Shown here piece by piece: positions 28,801 to 37,029 of a stretch of 64,000 bases of DNA. Every line of letters begins with the position of its first letter. The stretch's first letter is position 1. Origin of the DNA: Paraburkholderia tuberum STM678. GTDB lineage: Bacteria; Pseudomonadota; Gammaproteobacteria; Burkholderiales; Burkholderiaceae. Made by a program: the position numbers and the translations under genes. The stretch is from the NCBI RefSeq assembly GCF_902833905.1, contig NZ_CADFGP010000032.1:30307-94306 (forward strand). The letters are read 5' to 3'. The notes beneath the pieces are model-generated. The model saw nothing but the letters and a program-made list of their open reading frames with translations, searched no databases and was not told the DNA's origin.

Positions 28801-29062
28801 CCGTGCCCGAGTCGTCCGAGGTCGACGCGAGGTACAGCAGGTGGTCCAGACCACTCATCTGCTGCTCGATCACCTGCGTAACGGTGTTTTCCACCGTCTT
28901 CGCCGAAGCACCCGGATAGGTTGCGCTGATCTGGATGGACGGCGGCGCGATGGTCGGGTATTGCGCGATCGGCAGCGTGAACACCGACGCGATACCCGCG
29001 AGCATCAGGATGATGGCGATCACCCATGCAAAAATCGGGCGATCAATAAAGAACTTTGCCAT
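25832..29062 (-). CDS. bpeB: RND multidrug efflux transporter, BpeB/AcrB-like
   Basis: 1076-residue proton-driven inner-membrane pump of the HAE1 class (E. coli AcrB has 1049). Begins MAKFFIDRPIFAWVIAIILML; the proton-relay Asp pair is in LLVDDAIVVVENV and the relay Lys in SAKNAILIVEFA. Twelve membrane segments and two large periplasmic loops are evident. The C-terminal tail is rich in Gly, Asp and His. Middle gene of the three-gene pump operon. Confidence 0.92.
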   Translation of the reverse strand: MAKFFIDRPIFAWVIAIILMLAGIASVFTLPIAQYPTIAPPSIQISATYPGASAKTVENTVTQVIEQQMSGLDHLLYLASTSDDSGTATITLTFAAGTNPDIAQVQVQNKLQLATPLLPQAVQQLGTKVTKSSSSFLLVMAFVSTDGSMNKYDLANYVASNIQDPISRIDGVGTVTLFGSQYAMRIWLDANKLNNFGLTPLDVETALQAQNVQVAGGSLGGTPSVPGQVLQATITQATLLNTPEQFGNILLKVNQDGSQVRLRDVSRVELGGENYNFDTKYNGQPTAGFGIQLATGANALATAKAVRTKIAELSKYFPHGLVVQYPYDTTPFVRLSIEEVVKTLLEGIVLVFLVMYLFLQNLRATLIPTIAVPVVLLGTFAIMSAVGFSINVLSMFGLVLAIGLLVDDAIVVVENVERVMQEEGLSPREATRKAMDQITGALVGVALVLSAVFVPVAFSGGSVGAIYRQFSLTIVAAMVLSVLVALVLTPALCATILKPIPKGHHEKATGFFGWFNRTFNTSRDKYHSGVHHVIKRSGRWLIIYMVVIFAVGLLFVRLPKSFLPDEDQGTMFVLVQTPSGSTQETTARALKDVSDYLLNDEKAIVESTFTVNGFSFAGRGQNAGLVFVRMKDYAQRQHPDQKVQALVGRLFMHFSSYKNALVYPVNPPSIPELGTAAGFDFQLQDRAGIGHAKLMEARNMLLGLAAKDPTLAQVRPNGLNDTPQFKVSIDHEKASALGVSLASIDQTFSIAWASAYVNNFLDTDGRIKKVYLQGDAPFRMKPEDVNAWFVRNGAGAMVPFSAFASTEWTYGSPKLERYNGISSVEIQGAAAPGKSTGQAMAAMEQIVTKLPAGVGYEWTGLSLQERQSGSQAPILYGISILVVFLCLAALYESWSIPFSVIMVVPLGVIGALLAATLRGLENDVFFQVGLLTTVGLSAKNAILIVEFARELQQGGGMGPIEAALEAARLRLRPILMTSLAFILGVLPLAISNGAGSASQHAIGTGVIGGMLTATFLAIFMIPMFFVVIRAKFGGEKEDPDEALRHYEQHHPHDPQGGAAGGTTDGSDGNGSGKDGH

Positions 29063-29080
29063 GAGGCGGGCTCCCTGTTA

Positions 29081-30304
29081 TTACGCGCCCGAAGCGGCGG
29101 AGGCAGGCTGAGCCGCGGGTTGACCTGTCTGGGCGCCGTTTGCGGCGGCCTCGGAAGCCGGGTTGCCGGGCAGCTGCGCCGGCACGGGCTTGACCTGCTG
29201 GCCGGGATGCGCCTTGTCGGTGCCCTGGACGATCACGCGGTCACCCGCCTTCAGGCCGTCCGAGACCACCCAGTACGAGCCGAAGGTGCCCGAGGTGACG
29301 AGCTGACGCAGCTCGACCTTGTTGTCGTTGCCGACGACGAGCGCGGTGGGCTGACCCTTCTGGTCGTGCGTGACGCCGACTTGCGGCACGATCAGCGCGT
29401 TCTGGTTGACGCCCTCGTCGATCTTCGCGCGCACGAACATGCCCGGCAGCAGCACGTGGTTCGGGTTCTTGAAGATCGCGCGCACCGTGACCGAGCCGGT
29501 GCCCTGGTCGACGGTCACGTCGGTGAACTGCAGCTTGCCCTTCTCGGAGTAGACGCGGCCGTCTTCCAGCACCAGCGTGACCTGCGCGGCGCCCGGACCG
29601 GTCGTCTTGAGACGCCCTTCCTGGACCTCGCGGCGCAGCTTCAGACCATCGAGGCTCGATTGCGTGAGGTCGGCGTAGACTGGATCGAGTTGCTGGACCG
29701 TGGCCATCAGCGTGGCCGCACTCTGCTGCACGAATGCGCCCGCCGTGACCTGCGACACGCCGATCCGGCCGGTCACGGGCGAGGTCACGTCGGTATAGCC
29801 GAGGTTGATCTGCGCGGTATCGACCGCGGCCTTGCCCGCGGCGACGTCGGCGGCGGCCTGGCCTTCGGCGGCGACCGCGTTGTCGTAATCCTGCTTGCTG
29901 ACCGCGTTCGCCGCGACCAGCACCTTGTAGCGATTGGCCTGCGCGGTGGTCGTCACCAGGTTCGCCTGCGCCTTCGCGAGCGATGCCTTCGCGTTGTTCA
30001 ACGACGCGATGTACGGCGCCGGATCGATCTTGTACAGACGCTGGCCGGCCTTGACCTCACTACCCTCGGTGAACTCACGGCGCAGCACGATGCCGTCGAC
30101 CCGCGCGCGCACCTGCGCGACGAGGAAGGCACTGGTACGGCCGGGAAGTTCGGTGACGACGGGCACGGTCGTCGGCTGGAGGGTGACGACGCCGACTTCG
30201 GGCGTCTGTGGCGGCGGGGCAGATTGTTTTGGTCCGCACGCCGCCAGCAAGATGGCAGCCGTCGCGGCACTGATTAAGCGGAATGGAACCCGTTCGACGC
30301 GCAT
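29081..30304 (-). CDS. bpeA: RND efflux periplasmic adaptor lipoprotein, BpeA/AcrA-like
   Basis: 407-residue membrane-fusion protein: lipobox LLAAC (about residue 20), a lipoyl/hairpin region (about 60-200) and a beta-barrel part with the conserved LPGMFVRAKI. The C-terminus is a Gln/Pro/Ala-rich tail. Start at 30304 is supported by AGAGG 7 nt upstream; an earlier ATG in frame would spoil the lipoprotein signal. First gene of the pump operon. Confidence 0.9.
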   Translation of the reverse strand: MRVERVPFRLISAATAAILLAACGPKQSAPPPQTPEVGVVTLQPTTVPVVTELPGRTSAFLVAQVRARVDGIVLRREFTEGSEVKAGQRLYKIDPAPYIASLNNAKASLAKAQANLVTTTAQANRYKVLVAANAVSKQDYDNAVAAEGQAAADVAAGKAAVDTAQINLGYTDVTSPVTGRIGVSQVTAGAFVQQSAATLMATVQQLDPVYADLTQSSLDGLKLRREVQEGRLKTTGPGAAQVTLVLEDGRVYSEKGKLQFTDVTVDQGTGSVTVRAIFKNPNHVLLPGMFVRAKIDEGVNQNALIVPQVGVTHDQKGQPTALVVGNDNKVELRQLVTSGTFGSYWVVSDGLKAGDRVIVQGTDKAHPGQQVKPVPAQLPGNPASEAAANGAQTGQPAAQPASAASGA

Positions 30305-30569
30305 GGAGCGACCTCTGTCAAAGACTGAGTAATGAAAAAGTGCGCGCATCCCTACCCCGGGGACGACAGCGCACACAAGCGTCTCGCGACGCTCGACCGG
30401 AAGCCCATGGATGCAAACCTACGCCTGCAGGGCACCCTGCTACGAATGCGCCATACCGGGGAATGCCGCGCAGCGCCGCCGTTTGGCGGCCGCGAAAGCG
30501 CTTTCGAAAGGCAACAGTGACGGATATTAACTGCTCGTCACGGCTTGGGCTATGCGATCGTGGGGTGCT

Positions 30570-30599
30570 ATTATATATACATTCATGAATGCATGTAAA
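30570..30599 (-). promoter_or_regulatory. bpeA promoter overlapped by an AcrR-like operator
   Basis: Within the 428-nt divergent region, minus strand TTTACA (30599-30594), 18 nt, TATAAT (30575-30570) forms a near-consensus promoter for the pump. The stretch 30574-30597, centred on the palindrome CATTCATGAATG, matches the E. coli AcrR operator (as I recall it) at 20 of 24 positions and covers the promoter spacer. The BpeR-type repressor encoded next door is the likely ligand. Nothing else is recognisable between 30305 and 30732. Confidence 0.7.
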
Positions 30600-30732
30600 A
30601 GTGCATTTATATCTTCCGAGGCTGGGGTACCGCAGATTCGCGTCGCAATTCGCTTCAGAAGTAGTCAAAGCGTCATCTGACTGACTTAAAACTGTCCGCA
30701 TAAACCCCAGGATCAGCGCAGGCTACACCAAT

Positions 30733-31374
30733 ATGGTCAGAAGAACCAAAGAAGAGGCGCTGGAGACGCGCAACCGGATTCTCGACGCGGCCGAACAGGT
30801 CTTCTTCGAGAAGGGTGTATCGCGCACGTCGCTGGCCGATATCGCCCAGGCCGCGGGCGTCACGCGCGGCGCCATTTATTGGCATTTCGCGCATAAGAGC
30901 GAGCTGTTCACCGAAATGTTCGACCGCGTGCTGCTGCCGCTCGACGAACTGAAGGCGGCGTCGCTCGATCCCAACGAAGCTGATCCGCTCGGGCGCCTGA
31001 TTGAAATCTGCGTGGTCTGCCTGCGCGACACGGCCAACGATCCCCGCCGCCGCCGCGTGTTCGACATTCTGTTTCTGAAGTGCGAGCTGGTCGAAGATAT
31101 GGGGCCGGTGATGGAACGGTATCAGACCAATATGCGCGAGGGGCTCGCGAAGATCGAGGGCGGTCTGCGCAATGCGATCTCCAAAGGCCAGATGCCCGCC
31201 GACCTCGACACGAAGCTTGCCGCGGCGATGGTCCACGCGTTCGTCGGCGGTTCTTTGCGCGACATGCTGTTTTTGCCCGACGCGACCGACTTCGGCGCGC
31301 AAGCGCAGCAGATGGTGGAAGCGATGTTCGACGGCTTGCGCCTGAGTCCGGCGTTGCGCAGGAAGGCGGCGTAG
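30733..31374 (+). CDS. bpeR: TetR-family repressor of the efflux pump, BpeR/AcrR-like
   Basis: 213-residue repressor. The N-terminal helix-turn-helix MVRRTKEEALETRNRILDAA ... VTRGAIYWHFAHKSELF is that of the AcrR/TtgR/MexR-type TetR group; the C-terminal ligand domain (about 60-210) also matches the AcrR C-domain. Divergent from bpeA across the shared operator, as in known bpeR-bpeAB-oprB loci. Confidence 0.88.
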   Translation: MVRRTKEEALETRNRILDAAEQVFFEKGVSRTSLADIAQAAGVTRGAIYWHFAHKSELFTEMFDRVLLPLDELKAASLDPNEADPLGRLIEICVVCLRDTANDPRRRRVFDILFLKCELVEDMGPVMERYQTNMREGLAKIEGGLRNAISKGQMPADLDTKLAAAMVHAFVGGSLRDMLFLPDATDFGAQAQQMVEAMFDGLRLSPALRRKAA

Positions 31375-31404
31375 AAGGCGCGCCAGGGTGACGGATTGGA
31401 ACAG

Positions 31405-31438
31405 CGGGCGGTTCGGTGGACCGCCCGTTTCTGTTTTT
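31405..31438 (+). terminator. Rho-independent terminator after bpeR
   Basis: CGGGCGGT, 7-nt loop, ACCGCCCG, then TTTCTGTTTTT. Lies 30 nt after the bpeR stop. Confidence 0.8.
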
Positions 31439-31466
31439 GGACCGGACCACCGCCCCTGCGCCGGGT

Positions 31467-32105
31467 TCAGGCAACCGCCCGGCGCGCTCGCGCCGCCTGA
31501 TTCGACGCATAGATGTTGCCGCGCTCGAGCGGCGCGCCGCTCTTTAGCGCCGCGATCCATTGATCGGTGCTCGCGACCGCCGCGAAGCGCGACTGCAGCA
31601 CCACGCTGAACACGCGATGAATCTCCTCCGCGCTCGCGAAGCCCGCGCTGTTTTCATACGGCACCGAGCCGGTTGCGTCGTGCAGGAACTCGACGGCGAG
31701 GCCAGCATGCACCGCGTGGTTGATCGTCGAGGCATCGCAATTGTGGGTCATGTAGCCGGTGACGCTCAGCGTATCGATCTGCCGGGCGGCGAGCCAGTCG
31801 GCCAGATCGGTCCCAGCGAATGCGCTCGGCAGAGACTTCTCGACGAAATGATCATGAGCGCGCGAGCTCACGACCGTGTGCAGTTCCGCGCCCGCGCTGC
31901 CGCGCGCGAACAGCGGCGAGGTGGCGGGCGCGACGTTCTGCACGATCACGACCGGCACGCTGGCGGCGCGCGCTGCATCGATCGCGCGACCGATGTTGGC
32001 GAGCGACGTGCGCACGTCCGGAAATTCGATCGGCAGGTCGCCGCTCACGTATTCGTTCTGCACGTCGATGACGATCAGCGCACGGCGCGGCGCGGGTGTG
32101 CTCAT
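31467..32105 (-). CDS. Cysteine hydrolase of the isochorismatase family
   Basis: 212-residue amidohydrolase-like enzyme. The catalytic triad of the family is visible: Asp in ALIVIDVQNEY, Lys in HFVEKSLPSAF, Cys in GYMTHNCDAS. Such proteins act on nicotinamide, isochorismate, N-carbamoyl amides or similar. The start at 32105 follows AAGGAG. It is divergent from an AraC regulator with a DJ-1-like domain, a pairing seen often, where the regulator controls the hydrolase. Substrate unknown. Confidence 0.8.
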   Translation of the reverse strand: MSTPAPRRALIVIDVQNEYVSGDLPIEFPDVRTSLANIGRAIDAARAASVPVVIVQNVAPATSPLFARGSAGAELHTVVSSRAHDHFVEKSLPSAFAGTDLADWLAARQIDTLSVTGYMTHNCDASTINHAVHAGLAVEFLHDATGSVPYENSAGFASAEEIHRVFSVVLQSRFAAVASTDQWIAALKSGAPLERGNIYASNQAARARRAVA

Positions 32106-32276
32106 GGCAAGGCTCCTTGTCAGAAAAAATCGGTCGATGGCGCGCGCCCAGCGCGGTGGCCGCGGCGCAACGGCAATGACGGCATTGTTGCTCCGCTGCC
32201 CGCCCGTCGACAGCGGCCCGAATGACAACCTTCGCTAGAATCGGGCCATACTTACGGCTTTCATGAGGCGCCCGGT

Positions 32277-33272
32277 ATGACCACCCTCGCATCTTCCGAC
32301 GACGTCTCCGATCAGGCGCCGCGCCACATCGTCGCCGTCGTCGCGTTCGACCGCATCAGCCCGTTCCATCTGTCGGTGCCGTGCGTCGTGTTCGGCGAGG
32401 ACCGTCGCGCCGGCGGTGTTCCCGACTTCGACTTCCGCGTCTGTGCCGCGGAGAAAGGCGCGCTGGCGACGACCGCGGGCTTCTCGATCGCGGTCATACA
32501 CGGACTCGAAGCGCTTGCCGACGCGCAGACGATCATCGTGCCGAGCTGGCGCGATCCCGCCGAAACCCCGGCCGCCGCGCTGCTCGACGCGCTGAGGGCC
32601 GCGCATGCGCGCGGCGCGCTGCTCGTCGGCCTGTGCCTCGGCGCTTTCGTGCTGGCCGCCGCGGGTATCCTCGATGGACGGCCCGCTTCGACGCACTGGG
32701 CCTGGGCCGACGACTTCGCGCGCCGCTACCCGCGCGTGCGGCTCGACGCCGACGTGCTGTACGTCGACGACGGCAACGTGCTGACCTCGGCCGGCACCGC
32801 CGCCGGCCTCGACTGCTGCCTGCACGTGCTGCGCAAGATCTGCGGCGCGCGGGTGGCGAACCAGGTCGCGCGCCGGCTGGTCGTGTCGCCGCATCGCCAG
32901 GGCGGCCAGGCCCAATACGTGCAGCAGCCGATGCCGCCGAACCCGCGCGGCGATCGCCTGTCCGGCCTGCTCGACTGGGTGAGCGGCAACCTGGCCACGC
33001 CGCATACGCGCGACACGCTCGCCGCGCGCGCGTTGATGAGCCGCCGCACCTTCACGCGGCGCTTCCGGCTCGCGACCGGCACCACCGTCGGCGCGTGGCT
33101 CCTCGCGCAGCGGCTCGCGCGTGCGCAACAGCTGCTGGAAAGCACCGACGGGTCGGTCGAAGCGATCGCGGCGAGCGCCGGATTCGGCTCGGCCGCATCG
33201 CTGCGGCAGCATTTCGCGGACGCGTTTCGCACGTCGCCGAGCGCGTGGCGGCGGGAGTTTCGCGGGGATTAG
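32277..33272 (+). CDS. GlxA-type AraC-family regulator with DJ-1/PfpI domain
   Basis: 331-residue regulator: N-terminal class I glutamine-amidotransferase-like (DJ-1/PfpI) domain at about 17-190 with the nucleophile-elbow-like VGLCLGAFVLAAAG, and a C-terminal AraC helix-turn-helix at about 215-325 (LAARALMSRRTFTRRF). Resembles FtrA/GlxA regulators. Divergent from the cysteine hydrolase gene, its likely target. Confidence 0.85.
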   Translation: MTTLASSDDVSDQAPRHIVAVVAFDRISPFHLSVPCVVFGEDRRAGGVPDFDFRVCAAEKGALATTAGFSIAVIHGLEALADAQTIIVPSWRDPAETPAAALLDALRAAHARGALLVGLCLGAFVLAAAGILDGRPASTHWAWADDFARRYPRVRLDADVLYVDDGNVLTSAGTAAGLDCCLHVLRKICGARVANQVARRLVVSPHRQGGQAQYVQQPMPPNPRGDRLSGLLDWVSGNLATPHTRDTLAARALMSRRTFTRRFRLATGTTVGAWLLAQRLARAQQLLESTDGSVEAIAASAGFGSAASLRQHFADAFRTSPSAWRREFRGD

Positions 33273-33379
33273 ATGAAGGCGGCGGGAGCACCGCTATTTC
33301 GTAGTGCGTCACCGGGATTTCGTAGTCGCGCGGGATGTTTGTCGCGCGTTCCATCAGGGGCTGCGCGCGGCTCGCGGCC

Positions 33380-34102
33380 TCAATGCTCGCTGAACCAGCG
33401 CGCGACATACAACAATAGTGCGACCAGAAAGATCATCCCGGCCCACGCCCAGTACGGCACGACATGCTGACCGGGCTCGTGATGCGACCAGCTATGCGAC
33501 GCGCTCGCCGCGCGCCCCGACAGCGCATGGCTGTGCTCGATGCGCGCTCGCCGCGCGATGCCGCCGAGCGTGATCGGCCGCAAAAACACGTACTGGCGAC
33601 GCGGCGCCGTGCCACGCGCGCGGTTCGGCCCTTTGCCGTGCTTGGCGCGCACGACGGCGTCGAACTCGGCGAAAAAATCGTCGGCGATCTGACGCAAGGC
33701 GTTCTCGAGCTGGCGCGTCGGCAGCTCGGCGAGCGGTCCCGACGACGTCGCCCACAGTGTGTAGTCGATGCGCGTGCCCGGCTCCCGCCCCTCGTCCGCG
33801 CGCAAACGCACTTCGATCTGACCGCGCAACGCGCCGATGCCCTCGGCCCGGGCCTTGAAGTTGATGGTGCGGCGCTGCGCGTCCGCCGGGCCGGAATCCT
33901 GGCCGGCGACGTGCGCGCGCGCCTGATAATGCGCGCGCAACGGGCCGAGCGGCACGGTCATCGTCAGCGCGTATTCGCCGTGGGCGAGACGCACGAACGA
34001 CTCGCAGTTGTCGAGGCTGGCACGCAACAGCGCGAGGTCCTGCAACGCGTCCCAGACCTCGGACGGCGCCAGCGGAATCCGTAACGCGTCGTTCAGTTCC
34101 AT
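33380..34102 (-). CDS. SRPBCC/CoxG-like protein with C-terminal membrane anchor
   Basis: 240-residue protein. Residues 1-150 match the carbon-monoxide dehydrogenase subunit G (CoxG) fold, a START-like cavity domain: LAPSEVWDALQDLALLRASLDNCESF. A basic linker follows, then one membrane segment near the C-terminus (PYWAWAGMIFLVALLLYVA). In other bacteria CoxG helps attach CO dehydrogenase to the membrane; no cox structural genes are in the window, so its role here is open. Confidence 0.75.
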   Translation of the reverse strand: MELNDALRIPLAPSEVWDALQDLALLRASLDNCESFVRLAHGEYALTMTVPLGPLRAHYQARAHVAGQDSGPADAQRRTINFKARAEGIGALRGQIEVRLRADEGREPGTRIDYTLWATSSGPLAELPTRQLENALRQIADDFFAEFDAVVRAKHGKGPNRARGTAPRRQYVFLRPITLGGIARRARIEHSHALSGRAASASHSWSHHEPGQHVVPYWAWAGMIFLVALLLYVARWFSEH

Positions 34103-34136
34103 GACAACCTCCCCGATGAACGCGCCGACTGCGGGA

Positions 34137-34517
34137 TCAGGACGTCTGATCGATGCGGTCGACGCGCGATGCGTAAAAAGCGAGATAGCCCTTGATGCGA
34201 CTGACCTGCTCGAACGGCGCCTCGTAGCACCACACCGCGTTCTCGATCACGCCATCTTCGGTGCGCAGATGGAAGTACGACGCGTCGCCCTTGAACGGAC
34301 AATGCGACGTGTGCGTCGAGCGTTCGAGCCGGGCCATGTTCACGTGCTCGCGCGGGAAATAGAACACGTCGGCGAGGCCGGTCTCCGATAGCGTCAGCGC
34401 GGCCTTGGTGTCGGCCATCGTCACGCCGCCGTGAATCACGCGCACGCGGTGACCGTTGTCGCGGATCACGATGGTATGGCCGTCCAGCCGTCCCGCAGAT
34501 GTCGACGCATCGCTCAT
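34137..34517 (-). CDS. DUF427-family protein
   Basis: 126-residue small beta-rich protein of the DUF427 family: HTIVIRDNGHRVRVIHGGVTMADT at the start, then YFPREHV, a conserved HCPFKGDASYF and AVWCYEAP. The biochemical role of the family is not established. The ATG at 34517 is preceded by GGAG; a longer frame upstream lacks family similarity. Confidence 0.85.
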   Translation of the reverse strand: MSDASTSAGRLDGHTIVIRDNGHRVRVIHGGVTMADTKAALTLSETGLADVFYFPREHVNMARLERSTHTSHCPFKGDASYFHLRTEDGVIENAVWCYEAPFEQVSRIKGYLAFYASRVDRIDQTS

Positions 34518-34575
34518 GTCCAGGCTCCGTGATGGGGTGGGTGCTGCACTGCCGGCTGTTGCCGCCGGAACGGCA

Positions 34576-34600
34576 AAGCCACGGGAGCTGCCCGTGGCTT
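34576..34600. terminator. Hairpin downstream of the exported-protein gene
   Basis: AAGCCACGGG, loop AGCTG, CCCGTGGCTT: a 10-bp stem 64 nt after the stop of the gene at 34665. No T-run on either side, so it may be a weak terminator or an mRNA 3'-end stem. Confidence 0.5.
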
Positions 34601-34664
34601 CATTATCGGCCAAACTTCGGCCGATTGCGCAAGCTTGCTGCGCGGCGGCGGACCGATCGACCCG

Positions 34665-35159
34665 TTACTTCGCGTTCCAGATGAACGCGGATTTGACGTT
34701 GCCGTGCGCCGGCACGCTAACCGAGCGGGTTTGCTCGCTGTCGTTGTATTTCGCGTGCACCGTATAGCGGCCGGGGCTCAAGCGCACCAGCATGAACGGT
34801 CCGCGCGACGTCGTGTTCAGCACTTCGCCGTTATGGGCATCGACGATACGCACGTGCACATCCGCGAGAAACTCGGCGTTGGGTCCGGTGAAGCGCAACG
34901 TCAGTGGCCACTGACGTTGCGCTTGTCGCAACGCCCGCGATTCGTCGAGGCCGACGCCGCCCGATACGTACGACACGTCGCCCTGCTGCTGGACTTGCGG
35001 CAGACCGCCGCCGTTGGTGTTGCCCGCGCTGGTGTTGTCGGTCGTCGAGCCACCGGTCACGCCCGCCTGCTGCGCGTACGCACCGCCCGCCAGTCCGAGC
35101 GCGAGCGCCGCGCACAGCGCGACGGCTACGATCCTTTGCTGATTGCGTTGGGTTTTCAT
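34665..35159 (-). CDS. Exported carboxypeptidase-regulatory-like domain protein
   Basis: 164-residue protein with a signal peptide (cleavage after GAYAQ, about residue 29), a Gly/Asn/Gln-rich linker (30-75) and a C-terminal domain with the beta-sandwich pattern of carboxypeptidase regulatory-like repeats: VHVRIVDAHNGEV ... GPFMLVRLSPGRYTVHAKYN. Expected in the periplasm or outer envelope. Function unknown. Confidence 0.75.
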   Translation of the reverse strand: MKTQRNQQRIVAVALCAALALGLAGGAYAQQAGVTGGSTTDNTSAGNTNGGGLPQVQQQGDVSYVSGGVGLDESRALRQAQRQWPLTLRFTGPNAEFLADVHVRIVDAHNGEVLNTTSRGPFMLVRLSPGRYTVHAKYNDSEQTRSVSVPAHGNVKSAFIWNAK

Positions 35160-35338
35160 TGGTTCGCTCTCCTTGTTGCAGTCCTTGCCCAGTCCCCGAA
35201 CAGGCCCAAATGAAGGCCGCAGCAACCTGCGTGCCAACCATCCGGTTGCGTCGACTGGACATGCGCGACCGTGGCACCAAGCCGCGTGGCGCGTTTCGCC
35301 CTGCCCGCGCTGCTTGCCGTAGCACGGTGCGGACAGGC

Positions 35339-35377
35339 GAAAAAAAACCGGTCCTTGCAGTAAATGCAAAGGACCGG
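35339..35377 (-). terminator. Rho-independent terminator after the HtrA gene
   Basis: On the minus strand a stem CCGGTCCTTTGCA / TGCAAGGACCGG (35348-35377, one bulge) is followed by a run of T. It lies about 60 nt after the protease stop codon. Confidence 0.85.
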
Positions 35378-35437
35378 CAATCGCTACTACAGCTCAAACT
35401 GGGATGGGCGATCCGTTCGAACCGCCCGGATACTGGA

Positions 35438-36955
35438 TCAGCCGAGATCTACGGGCACGAAAATCTGCGCGTTGTCCCGCTGGATCAGCAGCGCAATGCT
35501 GTTGCCTGCACCCGAAATCATCTGCTTCAGCTGATCGATGTTCGTGACGGGACGGCCATTGACCGCGAGAATCACGTCGCCCGCCTGGATGCCGGCACTC
35601 GCCGCCGCGCCGCCTGCCTGCTGCACGAGCAGACCGTGCGACACCGACGCGCTGCTCTTCTCTTCCGGCGTCAGCGGCCGCACCGCGACGCCGAGACGGC
35701 CTTGCAACTGGGTCTGCTGATCGGTCTTGTTCGCCGACGCAACCTTTGCGTCCGAGAACGAGCCGATCGTCACCTTCACGTCCTTGCTGGCCTTATCACG
35801 CCACACTTTCAGCGTCGCCGAGCTGCCCGGCGCGAGACCTGCGATCTTCGCCGGCAGATCCGTCGAATCGCTCACTTCGTCGCCATTCACCGACAGGATC
35901 ACGTCGCCCGGCTGCAAGCCAGCCTTGGCCGCCGGCCCGTTGGCGTCGACCGAGCTGACCAGCGCGCCTTGCGGCTTCTGCATGCCGAACGACTCGGCGA
36001 GCGTCTGGTTCAAGCCCTGTACCGCGACGCCGAGGCGGCCGCGGCTCACGTGACCGGTCTTGACGAGATCGTCTTTGACCTTGATCGCCTCGTTGATCGG
36101 GATCGCGAACGACAGGCCCTGGAAGCCGCCCGTCTGCGAGTAGATCATCGAGTTGATGCCGATCACTTCGCCTTGCAGATTAAAGAGCGGACCGCCCGAG
36201 TTGCCAGGGTTCACCGGCACATCGGTCTGGATGAACGGCGTGTAGTTCTCATTGGGCAGCGAACGCGACTTCGCGCTGATGATGCCCGAGGTCACGGTGT
36301 TGTCGAAGCCGTACGGTGAACCGATCGCGACGACCCACTGACCGACCTTGCTTTGGCGCGGATCGCCAATCTTCACCGTCGGCAGATCGCTCGCGTTGAT
36401 CTTCAGCACGGCGACGTCGGACTGCTTGTCGGCACCGACCACCTTCGCCTTGAATTCGCGCTTGTCGGTGAGCTTCACGGTGACGACGTTCGCGCCATCG
36501 ACCACGTGCGCGTTCGTCAGAATGTAGCCGTCGTTGCTGATGATGAAGCCCGAGCCGAGGCTCACGCTCGGCTGGTCGGGCGCGTCTCCGCCATCGCCGC
36601 CCTGCATGCCGGGCACGCCGCCGAAGAACCGCTTGTAGAACTGATAGAACGGATCGTTCGGATCGATCGGCAGCTGGTTGCCGTTGAGGTTGCCGCCATT
36701 ACCACGCATCGCGGTTTGCTTGACCACGTGCTTCGCGCTGATGTTGACGACGGCCGGACCGTAGGTCTCGACGAGACCGGAGAAATCGGGGATACCGGTT
36801 TTGGCGGCTGCTTCGGCTGGCATCATCGCGGCGGCTTGCGCCGGCGAGATGATCTGCGGTGCTGGCACATCGCGATGGCCCGCCACATAGCCGGCTGAAA
36901 GCGCAGCGGCCACAGCTACCGCAACGGCGCCGCGGGACAAGGTTTTCGCGTTCAT
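35438..36955 (-). CDS. degP: Periplasmic DegP/HtrA-type serine protease
   Basis: 505-residue trypsin-like protease-chaperone for misfolded envelope proteins. Signal sequence at 1-28; protease domain with His in TNAHVVDG, Asp in SDVAVLK and Ser in GNSGGP; then two PDZ domains (about 300-390 and 415-500). A Gly-rich insertion precedes the His. The ATG at 36955 is 6 nt from AGGAG and better spaced than the ATG one codon upstream. A PmrA-type box lies 58 nt upstream and the gene follows a two-component system. Confidence 0.92.
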   Translation of the reverse strand: MNAKTLSRGAVAVAVAAALSAGYVAGHRDVPAPQIISPAQAAAMMPAEAAAKTGIPDFSGLVETYGPAVVNISAKHVVKQTAMRGNGGNLNGNQLPIDPNDPFYQFYKRFFGGVPGMQGGDGGDAPDQPSVSLGSGFIISNDGYILTNAHVVDGANVVTVKLTDKREFKAKVVGADKQSDVAVLKINASDLPTVKIGDPRQSKVGQWVVAIGSPYGFDNTVTSGIISAKSRSLPNENYTPFIQTDVPVNPGNSGGPLFNLQGEVIGINSMIYSQTGGFQGLSFAIPINEAIKVKDDLVKTGHVSRGRLGVAVQGLNQTLAESFGMQKPQGALVSSVDANGPAAKAGLQPGDVILSVNGDEVSDSTDLPAKIAGLAPGSSATLKVWRDKASKDVKVTIGSFSDAKVASANKTDQQTQLQGRLGVAVRPLTPEEKSSASVSHGLLVQQAGGAAASAGIQAGDVILAVNGRPVTNIDQLKQMISGAGNSIALLIQRDNAQIFVPVDLG

Positions 36956-37012
36956 CATGAGCTCCTGACTGGAGAAAGTGACTTTGGATGTCGACGAGCG
37001 TAAAGGGCATCA

Positions 37013-37029
37013 CTTAAAAGAGTCTTAAG
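37013..37029 (-). promoter_or_regulatory. PmrA/QseB-type binding box upstream of degP
   Basis: On the minus strand CTTAAG-ACTCT-TTTAAG, an exact match to the PmrA-class direct-repeat pattern YTTAAK-N5-YTTAAK. It lies between the kinase stop (37124) and the degP start (36955), so the neighbouring response regulator is a natural candidate to bind it. Confidence 0.65.

Noticed and set aside
25775..30277. Very long open frames on the plus strand opposite the efflux genes
   Set aside because: Shadow frames caused by high GC at third codon positions; their translations are Arg/His/Gln-rich and without domains, while the minus-strand frames encode complete RND proteins.
36956..37012. Sigma-E (RpoE) type promoter before degP
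   Set aside because: I looked for GGAACTT with a TCTGA-like -10 on the minus strand and saw no acceptable pair; the PmrA-type box is the only clear site.
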